A DNA stretch of 64,000 nt from DASVUC01 sp038237225. Lineage in GTDB: Bacteria > Planctomycetota > Phycisphaerae > Tepidisphaerales > Tepidisphaeraceae. Position 1 is the first letter of the stretch. The number at the start of each line of letters is the position of its first letter. Location of the stretch: positions 62,001-126,000 of the forward strand of contig JBBRYX010000009.1 in the NCBI GenBank assembly GCA_038237225.1, written 5' to 3'. Position numbers and translations under genes: made by a program. The notes under the pieces are model-generated. The model was not told where the DNA came from, ran no database searches, and saw nothing but the letters and a program-made list of their open reading frames with translations. This document shows, in pieces, positions 40,554 to 48,865 of the stretch.

Positions 40554-42778
40554 CGATGGCAAAGACCAAACCCAAACATCAAAAGCAAAGCGCCGCTGCG
40601 AAGGTAGAAATTGTGCAAGCCCCCTGGGGCCCGGTGCTGACACAGATCGCATTCGTCCTGACCGTAGCCCTCGTCGCCGCCCGCGCGCTGATATCCGAGG
40701 TCCTCCGCGACACCGTTCTTGTCAGCCCCGGCTCGACCATTGGCCCCCGCGGCACCGGTGCCGCAACAAGCCTCGTCCTCGACGCCATCTGCTGGCTGCC
40801 CGCCCTTCTCGTTCTCATCCGCGTGATCATCGAAAAAGATTATCCCATCCGCCTTCGCGCCTCGCATATCCTCCTCGCCCTTTTCGCACTCCTTGCCATT
40901 TTCAGCACGCTCTGGTCCGCGGATCAATTCGCCGCACTCGTCACCGCATCCCACCTTGTCACCGCCGCCATCGTCATCTGGTCAACCACCCAACTCGTCC
41001 GAAGCTGGCTGCGCCTCCGCATCATCGCCGGCATCTGCTTCGGCCTACTCCTCGCCTACCTCGCCCACGGCCTCATCTACCGCTTCGTAGACTCCGCCGA
41101 CAACGTCTCCTACTGGCACCAATACCACGACGAAGTTCTCAAGCAGCGAAACTGGGAGCCCGATTCCTTCGAAGCAAAACAGTTCGAGAAAAAGCTGATG
41201 TCCCGCGAAATCATCGGCTTCAATCAATCACCCAATAGTTTCGCCGCCGTCATCGTCATGCTTGCCGTGATCAGCGCCGGCGCCGCCATCCAGCGCCGTG
41301 CCGACCGTGCCGGGATGCTCCCAAGCGTGCTGATCGTCCTGAGCTTCCCCTTCGCATTCCTGCTTCTTTACTTCACCGGAAGCCGCACATCCTTCGGAAC
41401 GATCCTGATCGCCGCCACGGTTCTCCTGACCATCTGGAAAACGCGCCCCTGGCTCGCCGCCAATCCCCGCGTCGCCTACACCACCGGCGCGGGCATCGCG
41501 ATTGTCATCGTGCTCGCCGTGATCGGTCACGGCCTCTACCACGGCTCCCTCCCTGGCGCAAGCCTCACCTTCCGTTGGCGCTACTGGATCGCCGCTTCAC
41601 GAATCTTCCAGGCTCACCCAATCCTCGGCATCGGCTGGAGCAACTTCGGCAATCACTACACCTCCGTTCGCCTCCCGATCGCTGCCGAAGAAATACGGGA
41701 TCCGCACAACTTCATCGTCCGCGCCTTCTCCGAGCTTGGCAGCTTCGGCGGCGTCCTCCTCCTCGCGTGGCTCGCAAGACTCGCATGGGAAATCTCCCGC
41801 CCCATCACCCCTCCCACCACCACTAAATCATCCCCTCAATCGCGCAAAGCCTTCGGAGCCATCACCGCCATCATCATGGGTGCGATCCTCATCAATCTCA
41901 TCGCGTCGATCGACTGGTCCCAGCAAGGCTGGTTCCTCCTGCTCGAAGCGTTCCGCCGGCTCATCTTCCTCGGCCTGATGCTCGCCGGAACCTTGATCGT
42001 CACCGTGCGATCCATCAAAGATCAGGAAGCGGACGACCGGCCCGCGACGTGGATCCTCTACGCGATGCTCACCGCCCTCGCCGTTTTCTTCGTCCACAAT
42101 CTACTCGACTTCTCTCTCGCCGAGCCTGGCCCCCTGATGCTCTTCGCCCTCCTCGTCGGCGCATGCCTCGGCGCACGCACCACCTGGATCAATGTTGCCA
42201 GACATCGCACCGGAGCCATCGCCGCCATCAGCATCGGCACGATCGTATGGATCACCTTCACACTCGGCGTTGTGCTCCCAGTGGACGACGCCGAAAACCA
42301 GCAACAAGCCGGCGACGCCGCCATGCAAGCCGGAAATCCCCACTCCGCAGCGACGCTCTACCTCAGCGCGTACCACCGCATGCCGTTGAATGCCGACTAT
42401 GCGTTCCGGTCCGCTCAAGCCATGCGCGTCGCCCGCGAAACGCCCGAGCGCGTCAAAGCCACCCTCGACACCGCAATCGGCCGCAATCCCCGCGACGCCG
42501 GCTACCACCTCACTCGGGCCGCCATTGAATCCGAGCAGGGTGACTTGGAAAGCGCTAAAGCCGACTTCGAGAAATCCATCCCGCTAGATCCCAACAACAT
42601 CGGAATCCGCCTCGACTACGCAAAGATCCTCGAAGCCCTGAACGACCGCCCCGGAGCCGCGGAGCAGTACAAAATCGCCTTGGAGAAAAACAGCCAACTC
42701 CACCCGGATGAACCCAAACGCTTATCCCCCAGGCAAGTCGATCAAATCAAAATGATGATCGGCGAATCATCCCCGTAG
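40550..42778 (+). CDS. O-antigen ligase-like membrane protein with C-terminal TPRs
   Basis: 742 residues, about twelve membrane segments. The Wzy_C/WaaL-type region includes YFTGSRTSFGTILIA and a large periplasmic loop with RWRYWIAASRIFQAHPILGIGWSNFGNHY...DPHNFIVRAFSELGSFG. From about residue 590 a soluble part holds TPRs (QQAGDAAMQAGNPHSAATLYLSAYHR and LESAKADFEKSIPLDPNN). Such proteins join or polymerise lipid-linked glycans. The start at 40550 overlaps the wecA-like gene by four bases. The TAG stop is supplied by the first bases of a hairpin repeat at 42775. Confidence 0.82.
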   Translation: MTMAKTKPKHQKQSAAAKVEIVQAPWGPVLTQIAFVLTVALVAARALISEVLRDTVLVSPGSTIGPRGTGAATSLVLDAICWLPALLVLIRVIIEKDYPIRLRASHILLALFALLAIFSTLWSADQFAALVTASHLVTAAIVIWSTTQLVRSWLRLRIIAGICFGLLLAYLAHGLIYRFVDSADNVSYWHQYHDEVLKQRNWEPDSFEAKQFEKKLMSREIIGFNQSPNSFAAVIVMLAVISAGAAIQRRADRAGMLPSVLIVLSFPFAFLLLYFTGSRTSFGTILIAATVLLTIWKTRPWLAANPRVAYTTGAGIAIVIVLAVIGHGLYHGSLPGASLTFRWRYWIAASRIFQAHPILGIGWSNFGNHYTSVRLPIAAEEIRDPHNFIVRAFSELGSFGGVLLLAWLARLAWEISRPITPPTTTKSSPQSRKAFGAITAIIMGAILINLIASIDWSQQGWFLLLEAFRRLIFLGLMLAGTLIVTVRSIKDQEADDRPATWILYAMLTALAVFFVHNLLDFSLAEPGPLMLFALLVGACLGARTTWINVARHRTGAIAAISIGTIVWITFTLGVVLPVDDAENQQQAGDAAMQAGNPHSAATLYLSAYHRMPLNADYAFRSAQAMRVARETPERVKATLDTAIGRNPRDAGYHLTRAAIESEQGDLESAKADFEKSIPLDPNNIGIRLDYAKILEALNDRPGAAEQYKIALEKNSQLHPDEPKRLSPRQVDQIKMMIGESSP

Positions 42779-42857
42779 CACGGGCATCCTGCCCGTGTTC
42801 GCGATCCAAATACAGGCACGATGCGACTCGACTGAGCTCGCCGAAGTCCCCTGCTAC
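42775..42857. repeat. GTAGCACGGGCATCC hairpin with a second repeat nested in its right arm
   Basis: GTAGCACGGGCATCCTGCCC opens the element. The right arm should read like that at 28610-28668, but after CAGGCACGATGCG it is interrupted by ACTCGACTGAGCTCGCCGAA and TCC (42826-42849), then resumes CCTGCTAC. The inserted unit matches 7012-7035. Confidence 0.85.
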
Positions 42858-42867
42858 AAGAGCGAAC

Positions 42868-43602
42868 CTACACCGTCACCGATTCCGGAATCTCCGCCGT
42901 GTGCGACACCGTCTGCACGTCGTCATTATCCTCAAGCGCATCAATCAGCCTCAAAATCCGCTGCGCGAGTTCCCCATCCACCGCCACCGTGTTGTTCGGC
43001 AGATACGTCACTTCCGCCGCTTCGGTCGCGATCTTCGCGACGTCCAGCGCTTCCTTCACCCTCAAGAAATCCGTCGGCGAAGTAATCACCTCAAACACTT
43101 CCCCTTCATTCTTCACGTCTTCCGCCCCTGCCTCCAGCGCGATCTCCAGAAGCTGATCCTCAGACGTCGCATCCGACTTGATGGAGATGACTCCCTGCTT
43201 CGTGAACTGAAACGCCACCGATCCCGTCGTAGCGAGATTTCCACCCGCCACTTCAAAGATCTTCCGAAGTTCCGGCGCGGTCCGCGCCCGATTATTCGTC
43301 AGCGCTTCGACCAGAAACGCCACGCCACCCGCGCCGTACCCCTCATAGGTCATCGATTCATAATTTTCAGCCCCAAGCTCACCCGTCCCCTTCTTGATCG
43401 CGTTGGCGATCGTGTCCTTCGGCATGTTGACGGCCTTCGCCTCGTCAATCGTGTACCGCAGCGAAAGATTATCCCGCGGATCCCCGCCGTTCTTCGCGGC
43501 AATGATGATCTTGCGGGCGATCTTGCTCCACAACTTCCCGCGCTTCGCGTCGGTGGCACCCTTCGCACGCTTGATCTTCGACCAGTGACTGTGTCCTGCC
43601 AT
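42868..43602 (-). CDS. YebC/PmpR-family regulator (possible TACO1-like translation factor)
   Basis: 244 residues. MAGHSHWSKIKRAKGATDAKRGKLWSKIARKI is the classical YebC start. NMPKDTIANAIKKGTGE, YESMTYEGYGAGGVAFLVEALTNNRART and FEVITSPTDFLRVKEAL follow. Family members are described both as DNA-binding regulators and, more recently, as factors that relieve ribosome stalling at proline runs. The ATG at 43602 is chosen; an open frame upstream translates a hairpin repeat (GILPVTVLRTWARCPCY) and is not part of the protein. No ruvABC gene, a frequent neighbour, is nearby. Confidence 0.9.
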   Translation of the reverse strand: MAGHSHWSKIKRAKGATDAKRGKLWSKIARKIIIAAKNGGDPRDNLSLRYTIDEAKAVNMPKDTIANAIKKGTGELGAENYESMTYEGYGAGGVAFLVEALTNNRARTAPELRKIFEVAGGNLATTGSVAFQFTKQGVISIKSDATSEDQLLEIALEAGAEDVKNEGEVFEVITSPTDFLRVKEALDVAKIATEAAEVTYLPNNTVAVDGELAQRILRLIDALEDNDDVQTVSHTAEIPESVTV

Positions 43603-43614
43603 ATTCGCCTGTTT

Positions 43615-43673
43615 GTAGCATGGGCATCTTGCCCATGTCCGCAGCACTGTCACGGGCAAGATGCCCGTGATAC
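43615..43673. repeat. GTAGCATGGGCATCTTGCCC hairpin repeat
   Basis: GTAGCATGGGCATCTTGCCCATG and CACGGGCAAGATGCCCGTG form mirror arms. It lies in the gap between the TPR lipoprotein stop and the yebC-family start on the minus strand. Confidence 0.85.
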
Positions 43674-43694
43674 CAGGAAGACTATACCACCCGC

Positions 43695-46397
43695 TCACTT
43701 CACCGGCACCGCCGTCGGCGCCACCGTCACCGCCTGGTTCGCATCCGCCTGCTTGATCTTCTGCTGCAATACCAGTCGCAGTTGCTTCAAATCTTCCCGC
43801 TCCGAATCCGTCTGATTCAGCCGCTCCTGCGACCGCTTCCATTGCTTGATCGCTTCCTTCTTATCACCCAGTCGATACAGCGCATCCCCCAGGTGATCCA
43901 GCACCACCGGGTCCGGAAACGTCGCCGGCGCAATCGCCAGATCCAGGTACTTCCGCGCCTCATCAAATTTCGCCCGCTTGTACAAAACCCACCCCAGACT
44001 ATCCAGATAAGACTGATTATCCGGCTCTTCCTTCAGCGCCACCCGCACCAACTCTTCCGCCCGATTCAGATTCTCCCCCCGGTCCGCCCAGGTATATCCC
44101 AGATCATTGCTCGCCGGCGCAAACGTTGGCGTCTTCTGCACGATCTCCTGCAAGATCTGCTCCTGCGTCTTCTTCTCATCCACCTGCCCGTACAACCCGC
44201 CGACGTAATACATCAGGTCAGGATCCCCCGCCACCACCTTCCGCGCCGCATCCAGCACCCGCACCGCATCCGCCGTCCGCTTCTGCTGCCCGTACAACGA
44301 AACCAGTTGCTCCACCGCGATCCGGTTCTCCGGATGCTTCGTCCGCTCGGCCTCCAGTTTCGTGATGAACTCATCCATCTTCCCCACGCGCTTATAAAAA
44401 TCAGCCAGCGCCCGCAGCACATCTCCATTGTCCGGCTCACGCTCGAACAGATCGACCAGAATCTCCTGTGCCCGATCCGCCTGCCTCGCCTGAAGCAAAA
44501 CCGCCGCCTGCACAACTTTCGCGTTCACGCTGTTGGGATTGTTGCTCAGCCACTTCCGCAGCACCGGCATCGCCTGATCCAACTGCCGTCCGTCGATGTA
44601 TCCACGAAACAGCGCCGCATAAGCGTCTTCACAATTCGGCTCATCCGAAACCAGCTTCCACAGCGCCTGCTCGGCCTTGGGCTCATCACCGGAACCCCGC
44701 AATGCCGCCGCATGCGCCAGACGGAGATCGATTGACTTCCCGCCCAGCTTCAGCGCCTGCGCAAACTTCAGCGCCGCTCCCGCCGGATTCCCATGACTCA
44801 GTAAAATCAGCCCCTCAAGCTCCGTCGCCAGCGCATTGTCCCCCTCGCTCCGCACTGACTGAATCAGCGCCTGCGTCTCGCTCGTCCGCTTCGCCTCATC
44901 CCAATCCGCACGAGTTGCATAATCCAGCACCAGCGCCCGATACGACGGCGCAAACGGCGGCGTCGACTTCACCGACTGCTCCAGACTTTGCCGCGCCAGG
45001 ATTTCCCGGTTGATATAAGCCAATTGCGCCAGCCGAGAAATCCAGAATAGCTTCGCCGCCTGCGCCTCAGGTCCAACCTCAAGCGCCTGAAGCTTTGTTA
45101 GCGTCAGCCGATTTCGCCGCGAAAACCGCAGCAACTCCCCCCACTCCTCCGCCAGATCGCGGATCGAATCCGGCCGTTTCGCCAGCGCATTCACCAGCAG
45201 CCGCGCGTTTGCATCCGTGTCGTTGCGCGCATCATACAGCTTGAACAACTGCGCCACGCTCTGCGGATCATAATTGTTCCGCTGTGCCGCCTGCTCCAGC
45301 AGCGCGATCGCTTCTTTCGATCGATTCGAATGACTCAGCACATCCACTATCGCATAAAGAATCGACCGATCTCCCGGCGTCTCCTCGTGCAGCTTCTTCA
45401 ACTGATCCGCAACCGCTGTATCTCCCCCCAACTTCGAATACGCCTGCTTCAGCAGATCGATCGATTCATTACTCGCCTTGAACCTCCGCACCAATTCCGT
45501 CGCCCGCTTCGCCGCCTCCGGCCCGCGATCCGCGTGCAGCATCAACTGCACGATACGACTTTGCGCATCGAACATGTCCGGCCGCCGCTCGGCAATAAAC
45601 TCAAACGCCGTCATCGCCGAATCGAACTGCCCACGCTTCTCGTAAAGCTCCCCCAGCCGCGCCGCGACATGGTCCGGCTGGTTTACCAGATACGCCAACT
45701 CCGGAGTCAGCCGGCTCGGGATTCCGCGATGCTCCAGCCGATCAAACAGCCGCTGATAAACTTCGATCGCCGCCTGCGTATACCCGCGCGCCTCCAGCGC
45801 CTGCGCCAGCCGAAACTCCGCAACCGCCGATAGCGGCTCATCCCGCCGATACGCCGCCGTCTGCATCGCCAGCCGAAGGTGCTCGATCGACTTATCGAAA
45901 TTCTTCTTCCCCAGATACTGCCGCCCCAGCTCGATCTGCAAATCCAAATGGTCCGGCTCAAGCGCCAGCGCCGATTCATAAGCCGCGATTGCCTGATCGT
46001 TCGATGCCCCGACCCCGCCATACGCCTGCCCCAGCGCAAATCTCAATTCGTAACTCTCCGGATCCAGCTTGATCGCCTTCTCCAGAAGCGTGATCGCCGT
46101 ATATCGCTGACTGTCCTTGAACGCATCCCGCGCATGCGCGAACAGCTCAAGCGCCTCAAGCGGCGCACGTTCCGCGGATTGCGTGGCACCCCTCGTCGTC
46201 GGACGCGAAGCCGCCCCCAGACGCGGCATCGGCTTGATCTCCTTAAGGCTCAACGAATCCGGCCCCAACGACCGCGTCGTCGCAGCCACCTTCGCGGTCG
46301 TCGGCACATTCGCCGGCAACTCGCGCATCACCGCCTTCGGTGCGCACCCCGTAATCACCACAAGCAAGCCCAGCGCGATTCCACGAGATCTCATCAT
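43695..46397 (-). CDS. Large TPR lipoprotein
   Basis: 900 residues. MMRSRGIALGLLVVITGC ends in a lipobox (VITGC), so the protein is probably a periplasmic or outer-membrane lipoprotein. After a low-complexity linker (about residues 35-80) the rest is a series of TPR-like helical pairs. Examples are AIAAYESALALEPDHLDLQIELGRQYLGKKNFDKSI and the last clear ones, NRAEELVRVALKEEPDNQSYLDSLGWVLYKRAKFDEARKYLDLA. The family resembles PEP-CTERM/XrtA-associated TPR proteins and BamD-like scaffolds, but no specific role can be read. It follows hisG on the minus strand with a 21-base gap, so it may be the distal gene of the nusA operon. Confidence 0.8.
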   Translation of the reverse strand: MMRSRGIALGLLVVITGCAPKAVMRELPANVPTTAKVAATTRSLGPDSLSLKEIKPMPRLGAASRPTTRGATQSAERAPLEALELFAHARDAFKDSQRYTAITLLEKAIKLDPESYELRFALGQAYGGVGASNDQAIAAYESALALEPDHLDLQIELGRQYLGKKNFDKSIEHLRLAMQTAAYRRDEPLSAVAEFRLAQALEARGYTQAAIEVYQRLFDRLEHRGIPSRLTPELAYLVNQPDHVAARLGELYEKRGQFDSAMTAFEFIAERRPDMFDAQSRIVQLMLHADRGPEAAKRATELVRRFKASNESIDLLKQAYSKLGGDTAVADQLKKLHEETPGDRSILYAIVDVLSHSNRSKEAIALLEQAAQRNNYDPQSVAQLFKLYDARNDTDANARLLVNALAKRPDSIRDLAEEWGELLRFSRRNRLTLTKLQALEVGPEAQAAKLFWISRLAQLAYINREILARQSLEQSVKSTPPFAPSYRALVLDYATRADWDEAKRTSETQALIQSVRSEGDNALATELEGLILLSHGNPAGAALKFAQALKLGGKSIDLRLAHAAALRGSGDEPKAEQALWKLVSDEPNCEDAYAALFRGYIDGRQLDQAMPVLRKWLSNNPNSVNAKVVQAAVLLQARQADRAQEILVDLFEREPDNGDVLRALADFYKRVGKMDEFITKLEAERTKHPENRIAVEQLVSLYGQQKRTADAVRVLDAARKVVAGDPDLMYYVGGLYGQVDEKKTQEQILQEIVQKTPTFAPASNDLGYTWADRGENLNRAEELVRVALKEEPDNQSYLDSLGWVLYKRAKFDEARKYLDLAIAPATFPDPVVLDHLGDALYRLGDKKEAIKQWKRSQERLNQTDSEREDLKQLRLVLQQKIKQADANQAVTVAPTAVPVK

Positions 46398-46418
46398 GTC
46401 ATGCCGCCAACGGTCACG

Positions 46419-47315
46419 TTATGGAATGACCTTATTCAGCGGATAGGTGATAATTCCAGTCGCTCCCGCCCGTTTCAGCGCCGGAATCAGCTCGCGCTCC
46501 TGCTTTTCTTCCAAAATCACCTCAACCGCGACCCATTTCGAATCCGCCAGCCGGCTCACGGTCGGGCTTTTCTCCGCCGGAAGGAATCCCACAACCTCCG
46601 CCAGCTTGTCCTCGGGCACGTTCATCTTCAGCCCAACCTTCGCCCGCGCCTCGATCGCACCCCTCAGCAGCATCGCGATGTTTTCCATCTTCTCGCGCTT
46701 CCATGGAACCGCCCACGCCTCCTTGTTCGCGACAAAGCGGATGTTGCTCGTCAGCAGCGTATCGATAATCCGCAGGTTGTTCGCGCGAATCGAGCTGCCG
46801 GTCTCGGTCAGATCCACAATCCCGTCCAGCAAGCGCGCCTTCACCTCAGTCGTGCCCCAGGAAAACTCCACCGTCACGTTCTTCACGCCTCGATCCGCGA
46901 AATACCGGCGCGTCACGTTCACCAGCTCCGTCGCGATAATCTTCCCCTCAAAATCCTGCGGCGTCCGAATCGCACTCTCATCCGGAACGCAAAGCACCCA
47001 CCGAGCCGGATTGCTGCTCCCCCGGCTGTACGTCAGGTCGCACACCTCGACCACATCCTTCTCGTTCCCGTTCTCCACCACCCAGTCATATCCACACAGT
47101 CCGCAATCGATGATTCCATCCACCACATATCGGCTGATCTCCTGCGACCGAAAAAAAACCGCGGAGATCTTCTCATCGTCAACCTTCGGAAGCACGCTGC
47201 GCGCATCAACCGAAACCTTGTATCCCGCACGCCCAAACAGCTCGATCGTGGATTGCTGCATGCTCCCCGAAGGAAGCCCCAGCCGAAGCGAACTAACAGA
47301 AAGCCGATCCGTCAT
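46419..47315 (-). CDS. hisG: ATP phosphoribosyltransferase, long form
   Basis: 298 residues. It catalyses the first step of histidine synthesis from ATP and PRPP. LRLGLPSGSMQQSTIELFGRAGYKV, GIIDCGLCGYDWVVE, ELVNVTRRYFADRGV and the PRPP-binding segment GIVDLTETGSSIRANNLRI are seen. The C-terminal ACT-like regulatory domain (about residues 215-298, VGFLPAEKSPTVSRLADSKWVAVEVI...KRAGATGIITYPLNKVI) marks the long, hexameric form that does not need HisZ. The start at 47315 is used because upstream residues come from a repeat (SVVRGQLSVV). No other his gene is near; it lies inside a transcription/translation-factor run. Confidence 0.92.
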   Translation of the reverse strand: MTDRLSVSSLRLGLPSGSMQQSTIELFGRAGYKVSVDARSVLPKVDDEKISAVFFRSQEISRYVVDGIIDCGLCGYDWVVENGNEKDVVEVCDLTYSRGSSNPARWVLCVPDESAIRTPQDFEGKIIATELVNVTRRYFADRGVKNVTVEFSWGTTEVKARLLDGIVDLTETGSSIRANNLRIIDTLLTSNIRFVANKEAWAVPWKREKMENIAMLLRGAIEARAKVGLKMNVPEDKLAEVVGFLPAEKSPTVSRLADSKWVAVEVILEEKQERELIPALKRAGATGIITYPLNKVIP

Positions 47316-47332
47316 CGTGAACCCGCCTGAAT

Positions 47333-47369
47333 AGACAACTGACAACTGACCACGGACCACGGACAACTA
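47333..47369. repeat. CAACTGACCACGGACCACGG repeat abutting a stop codon
   Basis: On the minus strand TAGTTGTCCGTGGTCCGTGG is followed by TCAGTTGTCAGTTGTC. TAG is the stop codon of the gene at 47367. The family is related to 60984-61078 (TCCGTTGTCCGTTG). Confidence 0.85.
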
Positions 47370-47996
47370 CGCCTTCTGCTTCTTCTTCCCCTTCGCATCA
47401 TCCAGCGCCGCCACCCGCAGGCTCGCGTAAAAGGGATACAATTCCTCCGCCTTGAGGTGATGCTCGACAAACTTCTGCCCATCCTCCAGCGACGTCTCCG
47501 CATCCACGATTTCCTCTTCCCGCAGATACTCCAGCATCGAATCGTCCAGCGGAAACGCATTCCCGTCCAGGCTCATCATCATCACATACGCTTCGACAAA
47601 CGGATGAATTTCCGGCAATTCCCGCAGAAACTGCCGCGCGTCCCGCCGGCTGATCTCCTTCAACCGGTTCAGGCTCAGCGTATGCTCGCGCTCAAAAATG
47701 TTGTTCAGCGAAGACGTGATCATCCGCACGCGCTTCTCGATCTCCGGATACCGCTGCCCCAGCATCTCCTGAATTTCCAGGTCCGTCGCCACCCGAAGCT
47801 CGTTCAGATCGACGAATTCCTTCTCAATCGCCTTGATGGCATCGTCCGCCCGCCCGTCCGAGACATTAAACGTCATCGCCCCGCGCACTAGCGCATTCAG
47901 CGGCTCAATCGTCGTCTTCTCCCCCGGCTTGTGCTCCTTCACGAGTTTCCGGCAAAGGCTCTTCAAATCATCCGCATGTTTGGTCGCATTCTTCAT
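47367..47996 (-). CDS. Unknown protein, possibly an endonuclease III-like helical fold
   Basis: 209 residues, soluble and charged. MKNATKHADDLKSLCRKLVKEHKP opens the protein. The middle RVATDLEIQEMLGQRYPEIEKRVRMITSSLNNIFEREHTLSLNRLKEISRRDARQFLRELPEIHPFVEAYVMM resembles the helical layout of the HhH-GPD (endonuclease III) family. I do not see the catalytic Lys/Asp hairpin or the iron-sulfur cysteines. A Lys-rich tail (GKKKQKA) ends it. It lies between rbfA and hisG in a minus-strand run and may be a DNA- or RNA-binding protein. The assignment is a weak impression only. Confidence 0.55.
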   Translation of the reverse strand: MKNATKHADDLKSLCRKLVKEHKPGEKTTIEPLNALVRGAMTFNVSDGRADDAIKAIEKEFVDLNELRVATDLEIQEMLGQRYPEIEKRVRMITSSLNNIFEREHTLSLNRLKEISRRDARQFLRELPEIHPFVEAYVMMMSLDGNAFPLDDSMLEYLREEEIVDAETSLEDGQKFVEHHLKAEELYPFYASLRVAALDDAKGKKKQKA

Positions 47997-48020
47997 TTTT
48001 ATTTCAGTTCACCTTAATGG

Positions 48021-48470
48021 TCACTCGCTGCCCTTGGCCGGCTCGTCCTGCTCCGCTTGATCTGCCTCCTCAACCCCGCTCTGCTGCCCGGCCGCCACAC
48101 CCGCCTTCAATCGCTCATTCTCAATCCGCTCCTCTTCCACCTTCCGAAGCAGATCCAGCACCGCGATCTCCTTCTTCAACTGCTCATCAATATGAAACTT
48201 CAGAAACGGCGCCTGCCGAAGCGACAACGTCTTCGTCAGCTTCGCCCTCATCAGCCCTGCCGAATGCTTGAGCGCGTTCAGCGCCAACTCCTGATGCCCC
48301 GGCGTCCCCATAATTGTCATATAAACATCCGCGATCGAAAGATCCCCCGAAACCTTCACCCGCGTTATGCTCGGCAGCCCCGTCAGCCGCGGATCGTTCA
48401 GCTCATGCAAAATGATCCCAGCAAGTTCCCGCTGAATCGTGCTCCCAAGCATTTCCGTTCGTCGCGACAT
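48021..48470 (-). CDS. rbfA: Ribosome-binding factor A
   Basis: 149 residues. SRRTEMLGSTIQRELAGIILHELNDPRLTGLPSITRVKVSGDLSIADVYMTIMG is the KH-type core, then LRQAPFLKFHIDEQLKKEIAVLDLLRKVEEER. RbfA binds 16S rRNA near helix 1 and acts in late 30S maturation. The last 30 residues are acidic and low in complexity. Its place after infB and a ylxP-like gene is the canonical nusA-infB-rbfA arrangement. Confidence 0.92.
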   Translation of the reverse strand: MSRRTEMLGSTIQRELAGIILHELNDPRLTGLPSITRVKVSGDLSIADVYMTIMGTPGHQELALNALKHSAGLMRAKLTKTLSLRQAPFLKFHIDEQLKKEIAVLDLLRKVEEERIENERLKAGVAAGQQSGVEEADQAEQDEPAKGSE

Positions 48471-48486
48471 TTCCTCTCACCTTTGT

Positions 48487-48513
48487 GCCTCTTGCCTCTT
48501 GCCTTCCCCACTC
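48487..48513. repeat. CCTCTTGCCTCTTGCC repeat abutting a stop codon
   Basis: GCCTCTTGCCTCTTGCC is followed by TTCCCCACTCA, where TCA is the TGA stop of the minus-strand gene at 48512. It is the same word order as at 26157-26202. Confidence 0.8.
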
Positions 48514-48793
48514 ACATCAAATCAATCTGATAATCAATCAAATCCACCTGAGGCACCGCCCGAACAAAATCCACCAGCTTGCTCAACGCGCCCTCAACAT
48601 ACCCGCTGTCATTGCTCACCATCGCAATCCCGATAATGCTGCGCCGGTGTTCATCCAGCGCCGCCACCTCGGCAATCGACACGTTGTGCCTGTGCGCGAT
48701 CCGATCCTTGATGCTCTTCACCACGCGACGCTTGTCCTTCAAGCTCATCGCATCATGAATCGCAATCTCCAGTTGCAGAACGCCAATGGTCAT
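48512..48793 (-). CDS. DUF503 (YlxP-like) protein
   Basis: 93 residues. MTIGVLQLEIAIHDAMSLKDKRRVVKSIKDRIAHRHNVSIAEVAALDEHRRSIIGIAMVSND is a full-length DUF503 domain, a small ferredoxin-like fold. YlxP of Gram-positives lies between infB and rbfA exactly as here and is thought to help ribosome maturation, though its role is not proven. The spacing to rbfA and infB is 41 and 72 bases, both filled with repeats. Confidence 0.88.
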   Translation of the reverse strand: MTIGVLQLEIAIHDAMSLKDKRRVVKSIKDRIAHRHNVSIAEVAALDEHRRSIIGIAMVSNDSGYVEGALSKLVDFVRAVPQVDLIDYQIDLM

Positions 48794-48802
48794 ATGAATA
48801 AG

Positions 48803-48865
48803 CGGTCAGCGATCAGCCGTCATTTTTCGCTTTTGCTGCCTGATAGCTGATGGCTGACAGCTTGC
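48803..48865. repeat. GGTCAGCGATCAGCC / GCTGATGGCTGACAGC repeat abutting the infB stop
   Basis: GCGGTCAGCGATCAGCC and TGATAGCTGATGGCTGACAGC are opposed imperfect repeats around a T-rich centre. On the minus strand the element begins three bases after the TAA of infB. It is related to the 4622-4811 core. Confidence 0.8.
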
